DNA of 64,000 nucleotides from Cristatella mucedo (lineage: Eukaryota > Bryozoa > Phylactolaemata > Cristatellidae), in the NCBI GenBank assembly GCA_009760855.2, contig WPIO01000025.1:3281001-3345000 (forward strand). Direction: 5' to 3'. The stretch's first letter is position 1, and the number at the start of each line of letters is the position of its first letter. A program made the translations under genes and the position numbers. Under the pieces are notes generated by a model. It made no database searches. It was not told the DNA's origin and saw nothing but the letters and a program-made list of their open reading frames with translations. Below are positions 1-18,262 of this stretch, one piece after another.

Positions 1-856
1 CGACCGCTGGCCTGCCCACCTACTTGAGGCGTCACAGCGTACTTTGCTTTCCATTTCCTCGGAAACGCGGAGGAGGAGGAGGAGGCATGCCGGAACGTTT
101 TGTAGATGCACTCTAACCACAGTGCTCGTAATGGAAACTCGTCATTTCAGCTTTGCGAAGCCGATATTTACCTCCTAAAGAGGGTCGCAGTAAATTAAGA
201 GCAGAAGCTAGCCGAAGTGTCAGGGGTGGACTTTAAACCGCGCCAAACGCCACTACCGGAAGCAAAGAAGCAATGGAAGACGAAATTTCCTTGGCGTTGA
301 GACTGATATCGCGAAAACTCGGTGCGAACAACTTGGCTTGGCTTTTTCCTCGCCGAGCTGTCGTGGGCCCGCTGGAGCTAGAGCCGGAGCCGTGCTCCTT
401 GCACGAAGCTCAACCTTGGCCTTGGCTGAAGCAGTCAATCAGGGAGGAGCCTGGAGGGCTGGAGGGAGCGCACTGAGACTAACCCCCAGAGGCTATTCAG
501 CCATTTCCTCCCTCACACGCCTCTTGGCGGAATTGGCCGAGATCTCAGCCAATTCCGCGATCGTCACCGTCAGGTTCGCGCTCACGGCGACCACGAGTGA
601 ATTACGAAAAAAACGACCACGAGTGAATTACAAGAAAAAAACTACCACACGTGAATTTACAGAAAAGAACACCTCTTGCCCACTCGCTCCGGCTTACGCC
701 GCCCGAATGCCGCTCGCTTCCGCTTACGCCGCCCGAGCGCCGCTCGCTTCAATGCAAAGGCGTCTTTCGCCACGGCGAGCACACACCTACCCCCCCCCCC
801 CCCCCCCCCGAACTCGCGCCGGCCACGTCCGACCGCTGTCGGCCTCGCCGTCGCAG
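1..856. other. Non-coding stretch left of the first visible TBATA exon
   Basis: I see no exon here. The stretch precedes the acceptor at 851-856 and is most likely an intron of the TBATA gene, whose N-terminal exons should lie left of the window. It holds short tandem repeats (588-750) and a poly-C run near 790-809. Several open frames cross it, but they are GC-rich, overlap one another in all frames and show no domain. Confidence 0.6.
588..750. repeat. Two short tandem repeat blocks
   Basis: From 588 to about 660 a unit of roughly 25 bases, beginning cgaccacgagtgaatta and ending in an A run, occurs about three times with small changes. From 684 to 750 a ~30-base unit containing cttacgccgcccga is duplicated. 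Both are simple local duplications. Confidence 0.7.
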
Positions 857-8597
<7,741 letters not shown>

Positions 8598-8934
8598 AAG
8601 AGAACGACGAGAATGCGCCAGCACCAGCAGCGCTCGCGAGCTACGTCAGGCTTTCCTGCGAATGCTGCCGCTGGCGCTGAATAATGGCGAGCTGCAGCAA
8701 CAGCTGGCGGCTTCTGCCAGGTAGACGGCCGTCCCTCCGACGGTCTTCCTCTGGCCCGAGCTGAAGTCATATCGACGTCAGCGTCGTCGTCGCCGCCGCC
8801 GCCGCCGCGGCGGCTTCTTCCCGGCGGCGGAGGCTTGACGAACATCTAATAAGATATTCTTAGAGCAGCGGCTTTCAGTGCGACGGCGGCTAGGCCTCAC
8901 AACCTTATGGAACGATACATTAATAAGTATGCCT
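8598..8934. other. Downstream flank of TBATA
   Basis: Probable 3' UTR and flank. It includes a Gly/Pro-coding GC-rich run (ccgccgccgccgcggcggc near 8793-8812). I see no gene in it. Confidence 0.5.
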
Positions 8935-10030
8935 GATAATAAAATTAATTATAACGTAAGGTATTTGTGCAGCGTCCTGAGAGAACTAAACCTCTTTCTA
9001 AGCACTGTGCATATGATGGAAAGCGAGCGTGTCGATTGGCTAGTGATAGCATGAACCGCGTTAGCACGAGTAAGCACGCAAAGGACGATGCACACGGATT
9101 GAGCAAATGCAGCGAGAACGCGTGCATGCGCGTTTGAGCTTTTTTTGTAAGCTGCTAAGTCAGGAAATGTCTTGATGTCGGTCGGGAGCTAGCTCCATGC
9201 TTGGGTACCTCGCAGTTACGAACTCGCTGCAGAGGCTCCTGCACAGGACGCGAGACAGTCACCGGCGAAGCCGGTGACTCGAAGCGGCCAGCGAGTCGCA
9301 GGAGCTGCCTCGATACAGCGAGTCGCAGGAGCTGCCTCGATACAGCGAGTCGCAGGAGCTGCCTCGATACAGCGAGTCGCAGGAACTGCCTCGATACAGC
9401 GAGTCGCAGGCGAACGCCCATGTCTTACTGTAATAAGTCAGTGTATGCTGCGTGGAGCAGTCTATTCGAAAGAGAGTTACAGGCGTCCAGCACAGGCGGC
9501 CATAGCGTACAGCAACTATTGCACAGCTCGAAGCCCAAAGCACGATTGGCCAACTATTGTATGAGCTGGGCCTTTAATGCCGCCCAACCTTAAATTCAGC
9601 TGGTTCTTAAGCAGTATAATGGGAATACTGGTAATAACATCGAGGTAGTCGTAATCTGGCTGATGCAGCGTGCCAAGATTTCAATCAGAACTGTAGGCAC
9701 GGTCTACTACACATGATTTGAGATTGTTTAAAGGCACAGTTGAACAGACAGCGTCCGAAGATCAGCCGCTGCTATGCGAAGCTTGAAGAGTAAGTATTTC
9801 GGTAAGGTTTCGGTAGGAGCATTAGAATGGACAGACCTAAAAGTGGCGACAGAACCTTGAGTTTGAAGCTGTCTGAGGAGCCCGTGCAGATTGGTGGTAA
9901 GTGGTGTCACTCGCAGGTGCGACGTCCGTGACAGTTGAGCCTGGCTGCATAGGATTTGTCTGCCAAGCTCTTTTTACTTGAAGTGGCAATTGCAGGTTAA
10001 AACATATTTCAGTGCCCGGGTGCATTAGGG
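8935..10030 (-). mobile_element. Old, broken LINE family 1 copy
   Basis: On the minus strand 8935-9215 matches the 3' UTR and reverse transcriptase end of the family 1 copy at 44340-44700 (the mark of ctctttctaagca, then ...gttccaggctttggg in degraded form). From 9725 to 10030 the match resumes further upstream in the reverse transcriptase frame (compare 44810-44935). Unrelated sequence, including a 27-bp tandem repeat, separates the two parts. No frame is intact. Confidence 0.6.
9291..9410. repeat. 27-bp tandem repeat, about 4.4 copies
   Basis: The unit gcgagtcgcaggagctgcct plus cgataca starts at 9291, 9318, 9345, 9372 and 9399 with a single change (gaactg for gagctg). A unit of 27 stays open in several frames, which creates repetitive frames on both strands. 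Nothing suggests it is translated. Confidence 0.95.
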
Positions 10031-11059
10031 GTGGCTGCGTCTCGTTGGCGATAACCTTGAATCATTCCCGGAAGATTTGTCAGCAGAAATATTTCGAATG
10101 ACGCGAGCTACCTCAGTTATGATTAGCGGATACAGCCGAATACGGCACCACCGGAAACGCCTGGGAAACAGAGGCTCCACTCGTGTCACGGCTTCGTGCA
10201 GCAGCGTATACCTGCAATGGAGCGCCGAGGCGGGCGAGTAAGAGAGGACGATGCGCATTCAACGAAGGTCTTAGAATTACGCTCCCGGGCAGCATACCTT
10301 CGACTCAAGCAGCTTCTCAATATTTAATTCAAACTCCGATCAGACGACAGTGGCGATCCTGCGGTTAACTAGCACTGACCGTTCGAGGGTTGTCAGCAGG
10401 GCTCACATACCGCGTAGCTTTTGAGATGAAGCGGTGACAGACCCGTACTCGCGGTCTTGGCTACATGCGTCGGTTTAGGCGAAAAGTTCGCTCTATACTG
10501 CATGCAAATCTACGACTACAGCGTGGCATGCGTACACTTTTACACATTTACGAACGCGTCCAAATTTATAGCTTGCTGAGTTGGATAGTAGAATGAAGAT
10601 CGGTAGAATAGTATCACTCGATCAGCACCCGAGATCGCTGCTCTACTGCGTACGATCGACCATATGGCAGCTTAGCGATGAGTAGACGGCGATTTGAGCT
10701 GGCCGATGTTCGCTAGGTGGACTGGCGTGAAGCAGACCAGCGCTCACCCGACCTTGCAACGGTCATCAGCTGAAGCGAAGCCTGGGAAAAGCGTTGCATC
10801 ACATCAGGATCGCGGAGCTTTGACTGGGAACGCTTGCGCCGGCACGCTGCGAGCCCATGCCCAGCAGCATGTGACCAAAGCTATCGTCTGCCAAATGTGA
10901 AAAAGCGCGTCTGAGGAGCTCTCAGCTTCTCCTCGGACGCGGCGGAGCTAGCGGAACTGCTGGATGCCAGCGCTCAAGAATCGGTTCGAATCCCACAACG
11001 GCATCCGCACCGGTAGTCAAAGTGGCGGAGTAGAGAGCTCGCTCGTGCAAAGGCCGAAT
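10031..11059. other. Intergenic stretch
   Basis: I see no conserved gene. A B-box-like ggttcgaatcc at about 10980 hints at another tRNA-derived fragment, but no tRNA folds around it. Confidence 0.5.
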
Positions 11060-13985
11060 CACAAGGACCCGCTAAACGCTGCGATAAATAGATGCATATT
11101 TAGTTTCTTTTTAAATATCGTCAAGTCGGGGGATTTCGTGACGCAAGTCGGAAGTTAGTTCCAGGCTTTGGGAGCATATGAACAAAACTAAAGGCAGGAT
11201 CTCCAAAAGACTTGAGGTTCGTACGAGGTATAGCTAAACGATTTGAGTACAAAAAAATGCCTGCGGTGTGATGCCTAGCCTGGTGGTGAAGTAGTTCCGA
11301 TAGGTACGCAGGAGCCATAGAATAAAGGAACCTAAAAGTGAGGGACAGAATCCTAAAGTCTATTCGCTGCTTGATTGGAAGCCAGTGCAGGTCGACCAAG
11401 AAGTAGTATGTTGTGGCACCAGCCATGGTCACGACTGACCGGCCTAGCTGCCGAGTTTTGCACCAACCGTAAACTCCTGGTTGTACACACCGGTAAACCA
11501 GCAAGCAGTTACTTACAGAAGTGAAGACGGGATGTCACAAATGCCTAGACCAACTTGGGTGTAGTTTCCTTGTCTAAGCAAGCACAAACTTTTGCAATGT
11601 TATGTAGCTGAAAGTAAGCGCACTTGACTGTATAGCTGATGTGGCCATCTTGTGAAAGGTTACTTTGAAACAGGACACCTAGATTGAGTGCAGATGCAAT
11701 GGGAGAACTGCTGGTAGGGCCAAGTTTGAACGTTAAGCTTTCTCATTTCTGAATCACACTTGGTTCGCCCATAACTAGTAAGTTTGTTTTGTCGTCATTT
11801 AATTTGTGAAAGTTTGCTGCCATCCATGTGAGGATATCAGCAATACATGCAGCAAGAGTGTGAAGAGAATTCGACGTGCGACTGGAGAGCTGGGAGGAAT
11901 TAAAGAAAAGGTCCAACTGAGCGTTATCTGCACGGAAATAAGAGCCTATATTGTGCTTGGTGACCACGTCGGCAAGAGGGAGAGTACAAACTTCAAAGGA
12001 AGCCAACCAAGCCCAGAACCCTGAGGTACCCTGTTCTTCAGTGGTTCCTCAGATTACCTTTGTTCGTTGACATCAATACTCTGGAGTCTCCCGCTGAGAT
12101 AGGACCTGAACCATTGCAATGCAGTGCCAGTGGTTCCCAGATGAGATGAGAGGCGCTCGAGTAGGACTAGGGGATTGATAGTGTCAAACGCTGCCGAGCG
12201 ATCAAGCCAAGCGAGTAGAGAGACTGCAATCCGGAGAACGTCGTTCTACACCTGAACTAATGCCGACTCTGTTGATTGATAAACTCTAAAAATAGACTGT
12301 ATTTTACTTCATAGGTTTGAAAGTTTCAATTAAAAGTTCAGCTGGTCTGCCACAACTCGTTTCAGTGTCTTAGATAGGAACGTTAAAGAAATATCAGCTG
12401 ATTTAACAGTCTCGTTTGCATATCGGCAGAAGAGCCTACGCGGCTATTACCATCGCTTGCAGTTGGCAATCAAATATCGCCCACTGAAGGATTTTAATCC
12501 ACGACCTCAGTCAAAGAGCGAGCACCTTACCGCCGGGCTGTTACAGCGGTAGATGGGAGACTGGGCGGAAGCTGCTCAAGTTCCCTTGGTCTAGTGTTGT
12601 TTTCTTAATTAGTGGCCTAACAGCAGCGTTTTTACAAGTGGCAGGCACGTGACCTGAGGCTTATGACATACTTATTATGTTTTTTATGCATGGTAGAAGC
12701 AGATCTATGCATCGCAGAAGTAGAACGGTAGGAATAGGGTCTCGAGACAGATAGTCATCCTTGACTGCGAGATGGATTTCAGGATAAGGTCACTCATGGC
12801 TTCCTTGGAAGTAGATATTGAGGTGCTGCAGGGAATTGAGGGAGGAGTCCTGTTTGGTTGTTATTGAGAGACATGACTCCAGAGGGGATGCTGTTACCTT
12901 AGGATTGGACTCTCCGATCTTGCTGACAGAGAAGCAAGAGAAGCGATCAGCTAGATCAACATAGGGATCACTAGGTAAGGAACCAACCAGTGAGCAGTTA
13001 ATGAGATGGCGGATGGCAGACAACAGCATTTTGTAATTGTACAGCTGTGATTCAACAATTTGAGAAGAAGCTAAACTTGGCCTTTGCTAGGATGGATTTG
13101 TATGGTCTACAGTATTCTTCTTATACCTGGCGATGGAAGTCAGTCCCGATCCTTTGAATGCTTTCTCAGGCTTCCGCTTAATAGAGCTAGCTAGTTTAAT
13201 GTCTTCGGTAAACCATTGGCCGTCCGGGCGAGGGTTCGCAGTGAAGACAGAGAATCCAACTCGTCAAGCATGTCAGCTAGTGCTGTGTTGTAGCATTCTA
13301 CCAATGATGTGAGGTCGGAAGGGAGACTAAGCAGCGGGGGGGGGGAGGGCGAAGAAGAAACTTTTTCGCGCTCACAGCATCGATGTCAAGGGTATTGAGG
13401 TTTCGTGATTCACGTGATTTTGGCTGTAAAGGATTGCACACACCGTAGACTGAATGAGGTCCGCATGTGATCGGATGAACAGAATTTGGTTATCCTAGGA
13501 GATGATGGCAGCTACTTGTGGGAGAATATTTAATCCCGTGTGCGACCCTTGCTGCGATTGAGGTCATGCATATGAGCATTAAGAGAAAATAAGTCAGTCA
13601 GTCAGTGCACGAAATTCGGCACTTAATGCATCAGTGAAGTAATCGAAATGAATTTGAATTTATTAATCACTCATAAAGGAAAGCTCGATTCTTGCATACG
13701 ACATCAAAATGATTTAAGAAAAATCTGCGATAATCGAGGACTTGGTACCGGGAGCGATAGACTACAGCTATCATTGGCACCTTATTGTCGGATGACTCCA
13801 CCGGTTTTCATTGATCTATGGGTACGGAAGAAGGAAAAACCTGTCGGGATCACTTCGGTCATGGTTGGGTAGTTGGTCTATTTCAGATAGGTTGCGATCA
13901 AAGCAAAAAGGTCGAGATTGTCATCCATAATCATGTTGTGTATTATTATGGGTTTATTTTACATTGAGCAAGAATTCTAAAAACA
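11060..13985 (-). mobile_element. LINE family 1 (CR1/L2 type), near-complete but decayed copy
   Basis: Read on the minus strand, the element starts near 13985 with an endonuclease-like N-terminal region (13700-13980; VIPTGFSFFRTHR is typical of the APE-type endonuclease of CR1/L2 LINEs). It then passes through the linker and reverse transcriptase region, with ADNAQLDLFF in place of the usual YADDTQLYL motif and TWMAANFHKLNDDKTNLLVM after it. It ends with LHWLPIKQRIDFRILSLT and a 3' UTR near 11060. Frameshifts and stops break it into at least five frames, and the catalytic Asp pair is damaged, so it cannot be active. A SINE B copy interrupts it at 12384-12548. Confidence 0.85.
12384..12548 (-). 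mobile_element. SINE B copy nested in a LINE
   Basis: Family 1 sequence is continuous on both sides (compare 45880-45910). The insert carries the SINE B boxes in degraded form, including gactgaggtcgtggattaaa on the minus strand. This gives the order: LINE first, SINE B later. Confidence 0.7.
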
Positions 13986-14794
13986 AGCATTGAGATGGGC
14001 CTGCGGGGTGATAGCCGGCCTGATGGCCACTAAGCTATAGCGATTCAAAGCAGCGCTTGAGGAAGAGGGAGACAGCGCTTGGGATGCCAAATAAGCGGGC
14101 TTCCGGTCACGCAGGTTCCGGCCACCTCGGTGTTTCCTCGTAGGCCTTTTTTTGGAAACTCCCGATTCACGGACACTCGAAACCGAAACAATGAATGCAT
14201 TTTTACGACGATAGTGAAATAATATTAGGCACGCATAATCATACTTAATAGGGATGTACTAACAGTCGGGTAAGCCGCAGCAGCGTGGCAGGGTGGGTCT
14301 CTGCACATGGGGACAGAGCTTGAAGTAGTCAGCTTCAAGACGACCATAGGTTCGTAATTTCTTGCGCTCTACGTAAAATGCTTAGAGAGTGACCAAGTAC
14401 TCTGAGGGCACAATGCAAATGCATTTTTTATTATTATTATAAACATGTCTTAGCAATATCGGTTTCCGTATACCTTATATGGTGTTCGCAAGAACTTGAA
14501 TTATCGGATAAGAACTCTGCAACGGACAAGAAACACTTGTACCGCTTGGTGTCGGGAGGCATTTCTATCCTCTAGCCGTCTGTCGTTCGTCGTCCATCGA
14601 GCTCCTTCGCACATTAAGGAGTCGCTCGCCGCGCTCCTAGCTTAGCTCCGATGTCTTCGGCAGCCCGGCCTCCTCCAAATCCGCGAATGAAACCACTGTT
14701 GTCCCCATCCCGCCCCATTCCCGCCCCCTACCCGCCCGGGTGATGGCGACAATGCCCACAATACCCGTGTAAAAGTAATAACGTAAAGGTTAGC

Positions 14795-14955
14795 TGATCA
14801 AACAGCCTCGCTTATAGAGAGGCAAAAGAGCTTTCGCGGCTACAATCCCACTTGCAGTGGTCAATAACGGATTGCCTGCTGCAGGACTCGAACCCATGAC
14901 CTAGGTCGTGAAGTGCGACCACCTTGCCCCTGGGCCAAGAGACCGGGGTGGCCCA
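14795..14955 (-). mobile_element. SINE B copy (best preserved)
   Basis: On the minus strand: A box tggcccaggggcaaggtgg, B box gggttcgagtcctgcagc, then a body with cagtggtcaataacgg in reverse and an end reading gcgaggctgtttgatcagc. It is tRNA-derived. The copies at 12384, 16222 and 25285 share this order. Confidence 0.8.
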
Positions 14956-15385
14956 CAAAGACGATCGAAAGGAGAGCGGGAGAGAGGACGCTGTGGAGGC
15001 GCTCTCGGAAGGCGAGAGGTGAGTTTCCGCTCTGCAATTTTGACCGCGGCAGCCTTGGAGGAGCAGCCCTTTAGTCTCTCGCATGTGATGCCGCAAGCGC
15101 CGGCCGCTCCTAATTCGGGACCGAGCCGTAGCCGGTCGCCCTACGTTCGGGCAGCTGCAACGCAACGCACCAACACGATCTATCGATAAAGCCTGGACTG
15201 CTACTAACGATGGCGCCGATAGCTCGCTCTAGACGCGCCCTCGGCTGCTCCTCGCGAAATCGCCCTGCTTCTTTAGCGCTGCGACCCCAACCCGACGGAA
15301 ATCCGATTAGCGGGATCCACCCATGTGGGCGCCTGCGAGTTCGGGAACCGGCCCGCACTGGCAGGCTGCGGAAAGGTGAACGAGA

Positions 15386-15416
<31 letters not shown>

Positions 15417-16065
15417 TGCGGAGGCGCACTGCAGACGGTCCGACTTGCAGTCGGATTACATCTCGACGGCAAAGCGATCTGTCGCAACGAATTGTGGAGG
15501 CAGCCGGAATTCCGGCTCAGTGCGGCTGAGTGATTCGCTCCTGTGTAGCTGCGACTCCCAGTTACAGCGTAAGCGATTTAAATAAACTCATGCTAACTCC
15601 TGCTGGAATAGAGAACGACCTTACGCCCAACGTGTAGCTGCCACTGTATTGAATCTCATAGTTCGATCGTTCTCATTAATTCTCCGTAGATACGAGGTTT
15701 CCGACACTGAACCTCAGCAATAGAGATACGGAGAAGGACTTTCGGATCGTTCTTGCACGCTTAACTTCGGCACTTTCCCGTCTCGTGTATTATCCCGCAT
15801 CGGCGGCGCGACATCTCAGTGGCGAACGAAGATCCTTTTGAAAACTGGCTCTGCCTTCGATCTTAGACCACGGTGGGAATGAGCTGAAACGGATGAGTCT
15901 GAGCTCAGTGGCTAGCATTCTATGAGATTTCGCCTCTGCGATTCGACTACCCATCAATAGATGCTGGCCTTGGCATTCGCTATGATGCATCGATATGATC
16001 TACGGTAGTCATCGAGTGCCAGTCAACTGGCGTATGCCAGTCCTGATCTTTTGCATACCGCCGCA

Positions 16066-16215
16066 CTGATGTAGCCCAATGGCTAAGGTGTTCGCCTCGA
16101 ACCAAGGTCAATGTGATTGTATTTGATGACAGAGGTCGTGGGCTCAAGCCCCGCGTCGTATGTGAAGCGCCTGAATAGAGATTGAGTTCTCTTGGACACT
16201 ATACAAATGAATTGT
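16066..16215 (+). mobile_element. SINE A copy
   Basis: A box tagcccaatggctaaggtg, B box gtgggctcaagccccgc, then tgaagcgcctgaatagagat and ttctcttggacactatacaaatg. It shares with the copy at 18115 an insertion (cgaaccaaggtcaatgtga) between the boxes, so the two form a subfamily. Confidence 0.85.
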
Positions 16216-16221
16216 ACGATT

Positions 16222-16352
16222 TTACCTCAGGCTAGAGCTTAGTAGACCTTGTGGGTTCGCGTCCTGCAGCAGGCAAGACAGAATTGCTGCTGCAACCAGG
16301 GGTGAACGCCGTTAAAGGCTGTTCTGCCGTTAAAAGAACACGAGGCTGTTAA
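16222..16352 (+). mobile_element. SINE B copy
   Basis: Contains tgtgggttcgcgtcctgcag (B box) followed by caggcaagacagaattgctg and an end aacacgaggctgttaagtcagc. It directly follows a SINE A copy in the same orientation. Confidence 0.7.
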
Positions 16353-18114
16353 GTCAGCCATACTTTAATTAACTTTAAATTACGGCTGTCGCCGACCCTT
16401 TGAGGTCAAACAGCACGCGAGCTGATTAAACCATTCGCCAACGTTTCGTCTGCTCACCGCCCGCTGGGATGCAGCGACGACGCGGTCGCAAGCGAACGCT
16501 GCACATAATGCAGGCGCACAAGTGCTGACAACTCCTATAGGTGACGTAGGTACAAGCGGCGAGCTACCTAACATTTCCCTTCACCAAGCGAGACAGTCTG
16601 CGCCGCTCGCTCGAGTTCGGCTTTATAGATACAAGATTTCAGCGAAGATAAAAACAAACTCTGTAGAATGCTTCAGCAAAGGCACGCTGTCCAGACACTC
16701 TCGGCGGACGCGTGGAACCACGCCTCGGCCTCGCTAGGGCCCATCAAGGTCTCATTTCCGGCTGGGTCTGCTAGTCCCGCCTCCCACAAATGCAATGCCG
16801 CTCAAGCGCCCGGCTAACCCTTTCTCTTCCTTTCTCCTTTCCGACTGTGTCTCGCGAACCGAGAGGCGGGACATAGTAACCAAACCTGCCTGCACAGTGG
16901 ACCCTGCTCGCAGACACACTGGGCAGATCGAGATAGCTCAATCGCGGAAAGAAAGAACCGCCTTATACTAGCGACGGCGGCGCGGGTGACAGTCCGGCGG
17001 CAGCACTCACAGCTGAACTAATCTCCACTAAACCAGCGAACCACATACATTCGCTTTCTCCCAATTCACCTTTTACGGAAGCCCGACACGATTAATGAAG
17101 CCACAAACTCGATTTCAACCGCAGCAGCAGGCTTGCTATTGGGCTCGTTTCGAGTTACCCCCCTCCATCCCTCCCTCCTCCCCGGCGCGCCCGCATGCTT
17201 GGCCCGCCTCGATGATAATGTCAGCATCAGATTTCGCGCTAAAATTAGTTAAACGCAGCCACTCGCTGCGCTAAGTTGACCTTTCTTCAGGCCGGATGAC
17301 CCCGGATGGTCCGACGAACGCTCGCGAGTCACGCTGGCATGAACGCCCGAGTTCTGAGCGCGCCAGCGAGCCCGTCAATCGACGAGCGAACGGGCGGCTA
17401 AGTCGACCTTCTGGCTTGACCTCCCTTTGGCGCCCAGACTTCTCACCGACCGAGTTATCCGTCGCCTAGTCGCCCGCCCTGCGTCTCGTCTACGCTCGCC
17501 GGCCGGCGCTCTACTGCCGGGTGCAGTGCGGGCTTAGCTACTATACTTTTGTACTTAAACTTGTACTTTTGCCTTTCGCTCCGCTCGGCGAAGGGCGGTG
17601 TCGGAGGAGGCGGCGGCACAGGGTCAGGGGGGCAGAAATAATGTCTCTCTCTCTGCTCCTACGGCAGGCAGGCGGTAAACCTGAGTCGCTGCTAACGACG
17701 AGAAATTATTGTCTGGAACTGTCTCGGACGAGAATAAACACTCACCTGTAAAACAAAATGATAAACACTCACAAACACACTAATAAACACTCACTCGCCT
17801 CGGCGGCGGGAGGCGGGGGTTGACGGATGCGTCCAAATGAACCAGGCGTGGCTGCCTATTCCGTCTGGAACGATATCGGACAAGACTGCAATACGGTCCC
17901 GGGTTACAACAATTGCCTCTGGTTACAAACAATCCGGGTGCACAAACATCCAGGTTTATGAAAAAAAGACGGGCTACGAATCCGGTTACGGGTTACCAAC
18001 CGAGCTTAATGGGCTAGTGCGAGCTCCAGAAGTATCCGGGCGTGATAAAGTGTTTAAATGGATGAGCTGTCACGGGTTTCAAAAAATATGCACCAGAAAG
18101 CAGGAAAAGCACTG

Positions 18115-18262
18115 TTTTGACCCAGCGGTCAATGTGCTCGCCTCGAACCAAGGTCAATGTGAATATATTTGATTACCGAGATCGTGGGCTCGAGCCCGGC
18201 GGCATATGTGAAACACTTGAATAGAGATCAAGTTCTCTCGGGCCGCTATAAAAAATATATGT
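18115..18262 (+). mobile_element. SINE A copy
   Basis: tgacccagcggtcaatgtgc (A box region), gtgggctcgagcccggcgg (B box), then tgaatagagatcaagttctc and a (T)ATA-rich end. It has the same internal insertion as the copy at 16066. Confidence 0.85.

Noticed and set aside
9291-9410. CRISPR-like array
   Set aside because: Direct head-to-tail repeat without spacers, in a eukaryotic genome.
10964-11010. tRNA gene suggested by ggttcgaatcc
   Set aside because: Only a B box; acceptor and D arms cannot be formed. Most likely a tRNA-derived repeat fragment.
13648-13872. 74-codon plus-strand frame
   Set aside because: Antisense shadow of the LINE family 1 endonuclease region.
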